A stretch of DNA of 64,000 nucleotides from NCBI GenBank assembly GCA_023055505.1, contig JALIRH010000003.1:36706842-36770841 (forward strand). The letters run 5' to 3'. The translations under genes and the position numbers were made by a program. Of this stretch, positions 24,901-38,300 are shown piece after piece (position 1 is the first letter of the stretch; each line of letters starts with the position of its first letter). The notes beneath the pieces were generated by a model. That model was given only the letters and a program-made list of their open reading frames with translations, did no database searches and was not told the DNA's origin. This stretch comes from Callipepla californica brunnescens (taxonomy: Eukaryota; Chordata; Aves; Galliformes; Odontophoridae).

Positions 24901-27900
24901 GCTGTCTTGGGCAGACCTTAATCAAATAATCTTAGATATTTGTTGTTTGCTCGCCCTCTGTCTCTGAATTTTAACCTACTTAACCCTACATATTCAGTTT
25001 GTGGCAGTAAATAAGGAGTGAGTGTTGTGGCAGGCTGTGGCTCCAGCAGGTGGTCTTGTCTGTGCTTGGTTCTCTGAAATGTAGTGCAGTAGCATCACAG
25101 AATTGTCATCGGCTACTGATACACTTTCACTCCATTTTCTTGAACGCATTCTGCCTCTGCTTGCTGGGGAAATACAGGAGATCAGAGTCGTCTGTTCTTC
25201 CAGGCATTTGTCATCGTATGTACACACAGGTCATGTGTGTTAATGCTACTTATGAAAAAGAGAGCTGACCTCTAGGATCCTCTATAAGACTGCTTATTTC
25301 ACAGACGTTATACAAGTTAATATATTCCAGATAAGCACTTGAACAGAGATGACTAGACATAAGAAAATAAGCCCTGTATTGCCTCACTACAACTTTCACC
25401 CAATGAGTTCTCCCCTGTTTCCATAACAGAAACTACAGAAGGCACATCCCATACCTGTTGCATGCTACTACAATTCATTTTAATATGGCTCCTGCCCCTC
25501 ACTTTCATGATCACAGAAGAGTTAATGGAAACATCAGGTCCATTTTGCTTTCATCCAAAGATGTGTTTATTTTATTCAGTGAGTCTACCTACATGTTTTC
25601 TAATTCTAATGTGGTGTGTTGGTCTTTTATTTTTATTTGCATTTTTATTTTATTTTATTTCTTCCTTTCTTTATTTATTGAGATCAAATACAAATGACCA
25701 GGGTTTCAAAAGGCATGGAAGATAATAGGGAAGCTGTTCCTTAACGCTACACTGGCAAGTCTGTGCAGCATCTCTGTGCTGTGTAACAACAGTCACACTG
25801 TGGGTCCCAGAGTAGCATCGACAGGGAGTCACTTTTCTTTGAATGTTGCCACAGCACATGGAAATTTACCTGAGAGAACACAGCTGTGCTAGATGAAGCA
25901 CAAGGAGCTGAACTCAGCCTGCTGTGGGATGGCTCAAACTTGCAAGCCAGGGTCATGGCAACAAATACAACTATTAGCACAGTATTTAGTGTCATAGGAT
26001 GTTTCTAAGAAAGCATGGTCTGTAATTTCTTTTTAATAGAAGAAAATACTAATTAATTGTTCTCTATGACTACTTTGGTTAATTTCTGCATAACCAATGG
26101 GATAGATCAGGGTGTTATTTCAGTGCTGCATGGGGATCTTTCCTTCTTTACTGATTTGGAGTGTTTCAGAGGAATGTTTACAGAGTTTTTCTAAAAGGTG
26201 GTATATGTTCCCTCCCTTGTCTTTTTCCCTTTCTTCTCTTTTCTCTATCCTCCATGTGTGCATATTGTTGATGAATGTTCTACCTGCCAATGTGTTAGGA
26301 AGGCTGTCAAAAATCACTCTAGTTAGGATTGATTTTACCTCTTGGTTTAAGAAAAAACAGCAAAATCAGAAAGCTCATCCTGACAGTAAATGATGCAGCA
26401 AGACAAAGCACTTAGCAATCTGGATTTGAAACATTTACAGAAATACACATCAAAACATATATTAGTAATTCCCAAGCTACAACTAAGGCATTTTTTTTTC
26501 CTCCATTACAAACCAATTTTTAGTGTCTGTTAAGAACATAATTTTTTTGTGTGTGTCTATAGTAGTCATTAGATGAATACATGGAAAGTAATTTGAAATC
26601 TTACATGGAAATGTTTATCCGAAGAAAATAGACGTTAGTCAAAAATAAAAGGAACCTATATGTTCTGTGAAAAATGTTTTGATCATTTCTTACTGAAGAA
26701 TGTTGTACAATGTCTAATTATCTGCTCTCCAGGATTTGTACAATCCTGTATTCACAAAAGAAAGTCTTATCCTTGTATCTTTATTGGCCTTTTCTCAGCC
26801 TGAATCTTGATGAAAACCAGCTTTGGTTTCCTGGGAAGAGCAGATATAGAGGTAGCTATAGAAACACTCATCCTCTGCTTACACAATTATTCTGGCTAAG
26901 GTTGTCTACCTAGAGACTGCTAATTTTTTAACAGATCTTTTTGTTTTCTAGTATCCAGGTTGGGAACCCCTTTTCAGAACTACACTGTAGTTTTTTGTAT
27001 GGTTATCTATATGTTTTGAACTTTGAATTTATCCTAGTACCTACTGCAAGTCTCAGTTGACTGCTTTTCATTCAACGGTCTCTCTTTTTCCCCATTTCCC
27101 ACTCTTCCCCATGCTTCTCAAACATGGCTGCTCTGGTCCTGATACTTAAAGAGAAGGAGAAAGGAAGATAAGTGCTCTTTCTGGGCATGTCCCAGAGATA
27201 CTTTAAATCAAAAACCATAACAAGATGAGTCTTAAAAATTCCTGATGCACACTCTTGCTATTTTCTTTACCTTCATTATGTACCCAGATACTCACTATCT
27301 GGATGTACAGAAGAGAATAATGATTCAAATAAATCTATGAACTTTTGACAAATAACATGAAGCAGACTGTACTAGTAATGTTGCCAACTCTATATTTCTA
27401 TTATGCTTGAGAGTGTATCTCAGTAAATATCATGAAAGTCTCTGAAATAATCCCATTTTTTGCAACATGTAATTGCAAATTAAGCTGTTTTATATTCCAA
27501 TTGATAAAGCAGTGATTCACATATGACTGCAAAAGCCACAGATAAATTTACAGAAAGACCTATTGGTATCAACATGGTGCTACATTCTAATAAAAGAGGA
27601 AAGAGGCTGGAAACAGATAAGAGAGGTAGTGACTCAGAGAAGAAAGACAATTCAAGCAAGAGTAAGCCAAGCGCAATCAGTTGTGAAGGGAAAAGCTAAA
27701 CATTTTCAAAAACTCTAGTACAAATACTAAAACTGTGGAAGAAAGCTTTAAATAACACAGCTGGAACGTAAGTAATACTAGGAATAGTACAGACTGGGCT
27801 TTAGTTAAGGGGAATTAATCTTTATTTAACTAGAAGTGTTAGTCCCAGTATTTGTGTAAGGATGAAAGTTTCCAGTGTCTTATGTGTAAGATTCTGTTTT

Positions 27901-30900
27901 TCCTTCTGTGAGTTTTGCCACAGCTGTGACAAAAATTAAAACATTGTATAATAAAACAAGAAGGGTGAATAAGGTGCTCAGGGATGAAACAAGGTGAGCT
28001 AATTCTTCCCCAAAGTGTAGAGCTGTCAAGTAATGGGTTGCTTTTTGTAGTTTAAAGGGAAAAGGGTATGGTGTCCTTACGGGAAACATTGGTACTCACA
28101 CACATGAATGAGGTACTGTAGTGATTAGAGGAGGGAAAAAAAAAAAGCAAAGAAACCCAGCACAGGATAAGGTTCTGACATTTCTTTATTTAATCCAGTT
28201 CTCTGTCTGACTTTCCTCACCTGCTTCTTCTTGCATGAGTCTCTAGAGAGCCAATGGCCTCAGTAATTCCAAACTACAGGATATTATGTGATCTAGAGAT
28301 CTGCTATGTATAACAGGCAAGAGAGATCTTTAGCACTGTCACATAGAAATATTCCCTTTTTACTGAACGTAAAGACTTCTGAAGGCAAGAGATTTTCTTG
28401 ACAAAAGTTGTGCATAAGTATTTGGCTAGCTAAGTTTTGGGTGTGCTAGAGTGTTCTTCAACCTGGAGTAGGGGAAAGCCTACATCAGGCAAACTAAGTG
28501 TAAGAAAGCAACACTGAGGTTTTCTTTGATACTTAAGGGTTAAAAGAAGGATACTGACATTTACTGCAGAGTTGGAAGAAGAACAAGAAGAAGTAGATAG
28601 AGTTTCCTGATCTTTGGTGAAAACAAAAGGAAATCAGAGCATGAGACAATAAAATGGATTAGCATTAGAAAAGTTTCTTGTGCACAGCTTTCCTGGTCGA
28701 AAGAGCCCAAGCATGAACTCTATCCAATGGCATTTCATGACCAAAGCAGTGAGCCTGTCGTGTTTCAAGGGGAGGAAAGCTTATCAGAGAGAACTCCAGC
28801 ATAATTTGGGGATAAAACACTCTATAAAGCCTAAGATAATGACCCTCCAGAATGAGTTTTCTACTATGTCTTTGGATAAGTTTTGCTGTTGATGGTCTGT
28901 ACATGAGCTATTTTTTAAAATGAGTGAAAGGTTAACATCTTGTAAAGTGTGGAGAATTGATGTTGAGGGAAAATCATTTGATTTTGATGTAATATTCAGT
29001 GTGCACGTTGAGGAACTCTTTATTCTTGCTATTCGCATTATTGGTCATTGTCAATGTTCTGTTAAGTTGTTCATCCTTTATCTTTTCTGTAAAGTGAAAT
29101 TAATTTTTCCTTTAGTTCCCCGAGTGTTAGGGATTTAGGGATCTGCCTTAGCTTATAATAGAGGTTCATTCTACACATGGTGGAAAGACCAAGACAATTC
29201 CACTGAGTGATTCAAATCAATAGTCTGGATTGATGCAACTCTGGATATGTCTAGGTTTCTGCACTACCTTAATGAGAGCTTAGGCTCTGTTTCCAGAAAA
29301 TATCATTTGTTGAGTTGAACTCCACTTGCAATGCTCTTCTGTAACACTCTTATAACTTTTCATTGTTGGTCAACTCTAATAATCCTAAAATATGGAAAAG
29401 TAGTGACTGATTGGAAATCACTTGTCTACTCTTGAAGTAGAGTGGGTTGGCAGACTGAAACTTTGCAATTACTCATATCACATTTTGCATGAAATTGAAA
29501 TATCAATTTTCCTTGCTAGCCCCACTTATGTTTTCATGCAAGTACCCACAATCTCTTTTAAAGCAGAAAGAGTGCGGACATTACAAAGATTTTTTTTTTT
29601 ACTTATAGAAATCTAAATTATGAAGTTTTTAACACATAATTAACTCAGCAAATACTGCAACAGTTGTTGGGAAGTCTTCTCTGATGTATTCATATCTTGA
29701 TGGTTATTAACATATTTTCAGAAATGGTTACCTAACAGTAGGTACTTGTAATCTGTATTCCAAGACTTTTGGGTACCTTTCTTTGAGTGATTTCACAGTT
29801 GAATGTTACTTGGAGTCAGTAAATGAAGCTGGATGCAACTCCATCCTTTTATGCAGGTCAGCTTCCTTTGGCATTTGTTGCACTCATGGTCAGAATAATT
29901 TTTCTGAAGAAACTGCTTCTCTTCTTGCTCTTCTCTCATGATCTTAATCTTACTCCTGTCAAAACTTCCTTATCTGAATCCTTTTTCTCTCCTTTGTGCT
30001 GTTTCAGATACTTCATTTTTCTTATTACTTTGTCAGAGTGATATTGCATTCTTCAAGCTTCAGCTTTTACTGACAAACATGGCTAGGATGGTTTCTGATG
30101 GCTGCAGGAAAATCTGTTGTCACAATCTTCTTCCACTTGAATGGGAACTGTCAAAGTTTATTGCTCTCTTCTCTCCCTGAGCTAAGAGGCAATCCTGGCA
30201 GCAACTGGGACTCACAGTTTAGTATTTATGGTACAACAACACCTACATCAGCAAGAATTAAGCTTCAAATTGTCACTAGGTCCATACTTAACAGTATTTT
30301 CCTTTTGATTTAGCCTCCTTAAGAATCACAGATGTACTAGCAGTGCTTTGTATGTTATGAAGGCAAATTATATAATCGTCCTTTCCTGTGAGCCATTTTA
30401 TTTAAATACCATGAGTAACCTGGCATTATATTTGTAGTCCACATTGCTGTTACAGTGTCAGATGGAGTGTTTTTAAACCATTACTGATTTTTTTCACAAG
30501 CTGAAGGATCCTTGGTCTGTAAGTGCTATATTTAAAAAGATTCATAGAAAATTTCGTATCAGTGAAAAAATAATAACTAGGGCTCCCTGGGGTAGTGTTT
30601 TATTTGTTTAGCGGAGGAGTTTTTATCAAAGGCTAGAGTTCCTTGCTTGGAACAATGTGCTCTCAGAGTACTGAGGTTCAGCTGTTATGTGAGAATACTA
30701 CAGTAGTGCACAATGGTGCTATCTGTATGGTATAGTGTCCTTTAAATTGAAGCATTCAAAACTTACTGTGAGCATTGTATGTCTAAAAGTTAAATTACTT
30801 AAGTCATTTTTTATAATATTTTTATGTCAGAAACAAATTTAATTCTGAGAGAACACTGACTGGGTCACAAATGGATACAAGAGGAGATTTTAGGTTATGT

Positions 30901-31620
30901 GTGTTACTAGCAATTGTGTTTTGACACGAGCTGGCAGAATGAAGGAATGCTTGTGTGGGTGATAATTAGACAGGATTTTTTAACTAAAGAATTATCTGAT
31001 CTTCTAAATTGCAATGCTGTTCAGCATCCAGCAAGTGGAAAGTAGATTGCCTTCCCCTCTGACTTCCCAACACTGTGCAACAAGTTCCTGCGCAATGTAG
31101 CAGGCAGTCTTCATTACTCCTTCCATCATGTATGTTTTACTGGAAGAATGGAGAGGAGGCATAAAATCATCTGAATGAGAGAGATTCTGCTTGTTTTGAT
31201 TATTTATTCAGTAGGAGAGTGGAAAAAAAAAAAACAGAAAAAAAACAAGGCATAAGTTGATGCTTGTTTTCAGTGAGCATTTTTGGTCGGAGTATATTTT
31301 TGGTGCAGGTTACATCTTGTTCTCCTATTATAGTTGTTGTCTTTGAGAAGTGGAAGTGCAGGAAATCGAGGTGTTTGGGTGTTGGCCTCCTGCTCCTGAG
31401 CAACCTAGGTGGAAAAACAGATGTGTTTGCTATATTTTTGACGGTGTGGTATTATTATTTGTCTGTCAGTAGTCATAGTAACACTACTTTCCCGTGGCTG
31501 CTGAATGCTTGGTGTTGAAGGTTTCTTTAGTTCTGGCAATCTGCTTTTCTGTTTGTTTATTTTTCTTGTCAGAATCTGTTCCTCTGAGATTTTAAAACTA
31601 ATTTAACAAGTTAGCCTATA
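21997..31620. other. non-coding stretch, nothing distinctive
   Basis: Nearly 10 kb of ordinary AT-rich sequence. Open frames are all under 100 codons, overlap on opposite strands and have the hydrophobic composition expected by chance. No further CR1, LTR or DNA transposon fragment is recognisable by eye, and no RNA gene is seen. Confidence 0.55.
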
Positions 31621-32745
31621 ATTTAACATGTCAAAAATTGGAGGTGCTTCCACAATTCTTGTACTTTTTATTTGTTGGTGCCTTAGAGTTTATCTTACCC
31701 TGCCAAATTGTTTTAATACCCTACATTTAGGGCAGGCTTCTCAGCTGGTGTTGATGGGCAAAGCTTCAGTAGAGCTCTTAGGGCATGTCTACACAGATGG
31801 GTGCAGACAGCTGCAAGCTTCTCTGTCCACTGCAAGAGCCAGCCAAAAAGCAAGCCAGTTCTGCTCTGGAAGTTGCAGAGCTGTTTTAGTGTGATACGGT
31901 GCCCAAACGTTTATCTACTGCCTCTTTGGCAGAGCTTCTAGGTCTGAGCTGGCTCTTGTCTTACTGCCTGGAAGGTAAACAGGAGTGTTCATGCCTCTCT
32001 CCATCCTTCATTTGAGAAGGCATATCCTTGGCTGCTGCTCAGACTTTAGCTCCTGCTACATTTTTGTTACCGTTCCTTCAGTGATATTCACTTACTTCTG
32101 GTCAGGGATTGTGTTTTTTATTTTATTTATTTTGATATTTGAGATCTCTGTTTTCTTTCTTTCAGTTATTATCCTTACAGGTCAAATTGAATGGTCCCCC
32201 AGCACACTTGTTACAGCAGTGTCTATCAACCATGAGCACCTTGTTAGCACTGGTGTCGCTCCACACCCACGTAGAGTACAGTTCCGTGTACATGAAGGGA
32301 CCAAATCCCAGTCCATGCAGAATGCATGAATGAGGTAGATTCCCAACAGTCTTAACATGACAAAGGTGCTATCTGTGCCTCTGCAAAGCAGGAGGCTCAG
32401 AGTTTACGTGACATCTTCTATGAGAAGCCAGCAGCCCATGTGCCCACAAGGCTTCACTGGCAAGGGTATGTAGATAAGCTGTATGGGACATTGTGCCAGG
32501 AGATAGGGCCACTTCTGATGTATTTAAGTCTTTGGGACTGAGGGACAGTAGGGGTGTGCATGGATCCCTGATTTTTTTTCTTTCAGGTCTGAAGGCACTG
32601 GTTAAAAGAACCAATGAAGCTGATAACCACTGTGAGAAAGACTGTAAATATACAAATCTGATTGTAGAATAAGATTTTGATTTTATCCCAGAAAGGTGCA
32701 GGTGCCTGTTACAGGGATAGACAATGAAGCCAGAGGAGGAAAACT
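31620..32745. other. GC-richer block with a splice-flanked open segment
   Basis: The base composition rises here. A good + strand acceptor (gttttctttctttcag, ending about 32165) is followed by about 170 bases open in two frames up to a possible donor GAG|GTAGAT near 32336. The open frames read LQVKLNGPPAHLLQQCL or GQIEWSPSTLVTAVSINH, neither of which I recognise. It may be a non-coding RNA exon, an old repeat or chance. The surrounding sequence up to 31990 holds a gggcatgtctacac word that also occurs at the ends of some reptile DNA elements, without other support. Confidence 0.25.
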
Positions 32746-32752
32746 GCACATT

Positions 32753-32808
32753 AAAGAAAGAAAGAATTTGGGGAAAAAAAGGAGAAAAAAATAAGAAAAA
32801 AGAAAGTT
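32753..32808. repeat. purine-rich (GAAA)n-like tract
   Basis: About 55 bases almost entirely A and G on the + strand, with irregular GAAA and GGGAAAA words. It is simple sequence. Confidence 0.75.
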
Positions 32809-32829
32809 AAAGCAGCAGCAGTGAAGACA

Positions 32830-35800
32830 GAATATGCAATGAACTATTTGAATATAATTAAGAGTATTAGGCACAGTTTCTGGATTTTATCATTTTATTA
32901 CATCTCTAAGGTAGGCAATGCTTTCAAAGTCCCTTGGGACAGCATCCTCAGCAATAGGGAAAACACTGCTCTTGGCTTCAGAGATATATGGGGAGAAAGC
33001 AAAGTTTTCTTAGATTGCCAACCACACTGCCTGGAACAAGGAAAGAGAAAAACTACAGGAAAAAAACGTTTTGCTACACAGAGTACGTCTTTTTAATTGA
33101 GAAAGCTTTTGCCATGTAGATGTTGTGCATTCAAAAGAGACTTGTGACTTCAGTGTTAAAGAATTCTTCACAAAGCAGCACTGGGAGTCACCACTACATC
33201 CCCTTGATTGCGTGAGTCTGCACCTCACTGCCCCACAATTCCTTTTCCTCTGAGACTTAGAAAATTGATTCCATTATTTGTTTCTAAAAGCAAAATTCTT
33301 ATCCCTAGAAGGAATGAGTTTTCTGAGATCTGTATTTGTGTTTTTCTTGTTTCATAGCGGATTTGGATTCTCAATTTGAAAGAAAGGAATGTTTTTCCTA
33401 GTGATAGAAACTGCCAAGCCCAGGCTGCTACCAGTAAATTAAAGATCATTTTTTCTGGCTTTTGCTTGCAGATTTACCAAATTGCTGCTGAAATTAGAAT
33501 TAGACAAAAGAAAAGAAAAAATCAGCTCAGTCTCAGGCTCTGCATTAATTAAATAGTGGTAGGAAAATGGAGAAGCTGAAAAAAGATTGAAATTCATGAA
33601 AACGGCTGAGCCATGCAATTTGGAATCACACAAGTGTCAAAAGATGCATGTCAGTGCAACTCTTTCACGTGGCAACATTATGCCAGTTTGTGCTAGAAGA
33701 AGATTCAATTTATATTATATGTTGAGTGTAATTAAAAATGGTGACATTACGTTTATGGTCATTTTATATTTACAGTTTCAGAGACAAAAGAAGAAAGACA
33801 TAATATCCATGTGGCAGTAGGATCTATGTTCACGTTCACTTTTCCTGTTTTCTACATCTTTGTGTACCTGCTATCTGCATCTGATGTTCTTTCTCTAATT
33901 TATATGATAAGGTCCCTCGGTTATCAATCTAGCTTTTAAAATATTCTCTCTAAAGTGCAGTTAGTGGTTATAATAATGAGAGCTAGTTAGAAGAAAATAT
34001 ACATTGTGAAAAAAATTCTTCCCAGTTACCTGATATTTGTATTTGATTAGGTAGGTGTGTGCAAAGCTTTGGTTGAGATATTTTCTGCTTCATGTATGAC
34101 TTGTACACAGTGCTTTTGGGAACTCTCACAGAGGATATGTTAACACACTCACATGACTGTAATGCTCTCAGCTGAAGCATTCAGTCCTGCACAGCAGAAA
34201 ACACTGCTGAGGGATACAAAGAAAATAGCATTCATTGCTGTTTTTCATATTATAGTTCCAGATGTTCAAAGTGAAGCTATTGACTGTCAGCTCTGGGGAA
34301 ATATTCAAAGGAGAAAAGAGCAGCTGACTGTATAACTCCCACTGAGATTCAGCATGAGTGAGAATGTAGAATGCCACAACATTACCTATGAGCAGTAAGA
34401 AAGCACAGGTCAAAACTACTTTCTGGGCTCCTGACTTCTGAATTGTTGCAGTGGGATATACAACTCAGAATGACACAAATGAAGAGCTGAGAATCATGGA
34501 TAGACTCTTATCTCCAGCTGTCTTTAGGAGGAGACATACTTGCCATGTATAACAGCAGGCTGTGGACCATCCAAATTTGAGAGTAGAAAATTGAAGGAAC
34601 CTTCAATGTGTTATGACTCAGAGGAAGAAGCACTTTGAATGATCTCCTTGCAATTCAGTATTATGTGAAGACTGAATCGATGTGAATCTACCGTTTGTTG
34701 TCAATCATTGTCAGAAAGTAAAGAAAACCAAGCAGATAGTCATTCTAGAAGCACTTAGTTTCTTCTGTTAACATTGGTTTCTATTGTTTTTCAAGTTGAT
34801 TTGAAAATTTCAGGTTTTTCTTTGCGTTATTTGTATCTCAAAGAAAAGGAAGCAAGAGCTGTTATCAGGATTGATTTAAGCATGGAAAAGTCCCTCAGAT
34901 GAGCATCAGACCTAGAAAAGTGTGTCTCATGTTACATCATGCTCCTTTTTACAGCGGAATATCTTTCTGCTTCCTCAGTTTGCTAGAATTAAATCATCAG
35001 CCTATATGGGCAGCAGTCATTTTGACTGGTGATTTCAGTATCAACTTCTCGTGAACTTTGTAACAGCTAATCAGTGCAAAACCCTCAGCTGTACTTTCAC
35101 TCTAAGAGGGACTGATAGAAAACTGCACTGCTGAGGAAAGACAAAGTGATATCGTGGCCTAAAAAGAATGAAATTCCATTTTGTCACTAGGCACAGCTTT
35201 AATAACTTCACAGTAGTTTATAAAAACACTGTTCAGTCATCTTTTTACAATGTAGATCACCTATCTGAGGTTATCTGAATCCCACAGTCTTTGCTCCCAA
35301 CACTTCTTTAGAAGCCTTTTACATGTCCTCTTCCAGTCTCCTTCAGCAATTGTCTGTGGGCTTTTTGTTTTGTGCCAATCTGTTTGCCGCAGTTTTTCAG
35401 GCTGACAGGCTTTGTGTGTGTTCAGAAGGATTTGCTCTCAAATATGGAGTAGCCAAGTCTGTACTTACTGAACTTGTGCATGAAAAAATTGTTCACTTAA
35501 CCACACAAAATTGCAAGCAAGCATTTGCTTTCAAAACGATGTCTGTTTGTGGCTTTTTCTCATATGCTCATTAAGTACTCCAGAAAACCTAGGAATAGAA
35601 AAAGGGGCTTAAGATGCTTTAAGAAAAAAATGGTTTTTTTTTGTTACTATTCATCTGTACTTGTTAGTATGAGGAGGTCTCATTCAGTCTTACTGGTGTT
35701 GCTACCCTGCAAACATGTCATAATAGACAATCCTTGTCACAGTAATTTGCCAGGCTAAAGAAATCGTGGGCAGTGGTCCAGAGAAAAAGAAAACAGAGGA

Positions 35801-38300
35801 ATGGAATCATTTGGCTGAAGGCACACAGGATTTACTGTGATCTGAAGAGGTGGAAAACGTGCATTCTGTATAATGGTGTAAGCTTGTCCCATTGTTTCAG
35901 TGAAGAGCTGAATATACTTGCTCTCATTAATACGTCATCAGTGGGGGAGGTGAATCAAAGAAACTGAGTTGTGTTCTGTATGTAACCTCTTATTATTTGA
36001 TTTTATTCTTTTTTTATAAGTTTCCCCCAGGATAGATACTTTGAAATATATTTTTTAACTCTCTCACTGTGAAGAACTGAGGGGTTTACAAAAGATGTTT
36101 GTGCTAGTAGATTTTTATGTCCAGATCAAATAAGGACACACATTTTTTTACTGTGTTTGGAATAGACTGGCTATCTGACTATAAAGCTGCATGCTTTGTC
36201 AAAATGAACTGCACCAGTGTACAGTAAGTTATTTTCATCATTGGAGGAGAACAGAATTCTCCTCTGCTTGTTAGGCTATAGAAGGATGCTCTCTCCCATG
36301 CAACCCACCAGTGCTTGAAAATGTATTGCAAACTGATGAGAAAGAAAGTTATTTCCTAACGGTTTTTGTTTTGTTTTTTTTTTTTCCCTCTGGCTTTTTC
36401 CTCTGTCTGATTCCAGAGACTGCAGGAACCATAATGGCAAGCTTTGAACTGCTATTTCCATTTGAGTTCATGTGTGTATGCACATATACACAAATGTATG
36501 TTGATATACGTGTTAGAAATAGTGGAAAGGCATTTCTCTCTCTACTCAAAGGTTGTTTAAAATCCAGGTGAAAGAAGATATTTCCATGTTCACTTTAATA
36601 AACATGGCCTGCTAAGGTGCACCTCTGAAAATGTAGGATTAAAAGATGCTATGCTCTTGATAGTGGAGAACTGACACTTATTTATACTCAAATACAGCAG
36701 CATGATATGTCAGAAATACAAAATGATCAAGTTCTGTTTGATATCAGTGGAATAGTTTAAGTATCACTGGTCTATTCTGCTAAGGATACTCAGTTATCCT
36801 TTTCATATTATTTCTCAGTCTGTGAACCAAGGGCAGCGTAACCATTGGAGATACCATTGCCCATTACTTTGCAAGCTCACAGTCACTGAACCAACATACA
36901 GATAAAGGCTCCTAAAACCACAGATTCTCAGTGTGTTCAGACAGTGCAGTAGAAGATGAGTGAATTACAGGGGCCCTCTGTGAGCCATAGATAACAGAAA
37001 TGCTGACACTACATCAGCACTTCCCAGTACTCAGCAGCTCTGCTCTGTTCTTACTAGGAATCATACTCCTCTGTAACAGACACAGATTATTTTAAACTTG
37101 TTATGACCTCATTAAACTTAAATTCATTTCTGTATTTAACCTGAAATATTTATGTCTGGAATGTCATATGCATTTAAGAAGTGAAACTTAGTTTCCTAGA
37201 GGAACATGGGAATTTTTGCATTAAGTGCGTCTAATGTAATACTATTCTGATCAGTGTCAGTGTTTCAAAGTGAGATAACATAAAAAACAACTATACTGAA
37301 ATAACTGATTTTTGATTGCATGACAGGTCTAAAAAAGCCTGTATTCTTTCTGAGTTACCTGCAAAAAACATCAAAATCCAAGAAAAAGTGGTGTTTTTTT
37401 ATCACTTTCTAACAAGACAGCATTCTGAAAATATGTGAACGAATTATTTTGCTTTCAAATATGATTTGTTTTCTTTCCAGTTGGAAAAAAATAAATTTAT
37501 TTTGAATTTGTGAGTAACAATTCACATCAACTAGTTAGTTCTAGTCAGGTAAGATATGTAGTTTTCAAATGCAATTTTTTCTTGAAAAAAGAAAAAACAC
37601 ACTAAACCTTGAAGAAAATAAATTCCAATAATTTAATCGCTAACCTTGTTCCTGTGGCTAACTTGTGACCTGAGCTGTGACAATAGTTTATTTAGTTTTT
37701 GTATTGCTTGTCTCTAAGGCAAAATATTTCCTATTTTTTTTCCTAAGTAGGGGTAGAGATAGTCATTTTATTATGCATGTTGAATGTTTTATAGCATTTG
37801 CTGACATAATGATGTCTTGTGGAAATATGTTTCCTAGATTAGTATTGTAGCATGCAAAAAATTGTGTTCTTTAAATAGATTTTGTTGCTTTTGTGAGCAA
37901 TGCTTAAGAGATTTAAAAAATATTACTGGATTTACCTCTAAAGATAATGACTTTGGTTCCTGTGGCACCATCTGTGAGAGTATATTCAGTAGTTATACAC
38001 AGACAGTAGAGCTATAAATGACAACTGTGAAGAATTTACAAAAGCAAACAATTGAATTCCATATATTTGTATTTTCCCAAACAAATCAGATTATATTAAT
38101 AATTTATACTTAATCTCAATGTACTTGTATATATTCTCTAAGCCTTGCTCAGGAGCTGTTGTATCTATTGTTGGAACAAATTCCTTTCCCTTTGTGAATT
38201 CATTAGCACCTTGCTTCAGTGGTACTACAAGATGATTCTAAACAGGCGAGTAGTTACTTGCGGTAAAAAATGATGAGTGTCTCTTTGGTTTCTTAAGTAA
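32830..38300. other. non-coding stretch, nothing distinctive
   Basis: AT-rich sequence with overlapping chance open frames on both strands (none above 90 codons). No recognisable repeat or exon was seen. The final 1.5 kb, about 36.6-38.3 kb, is poor in simple repeats. Confidence 0.55.

Noticed and set aside
31781..31794. gggcatgtctacac as the end of an ancient reptile-type DNA element
   Set aside because: A single short word with no partner inverted end nearby and no other matching sequence.
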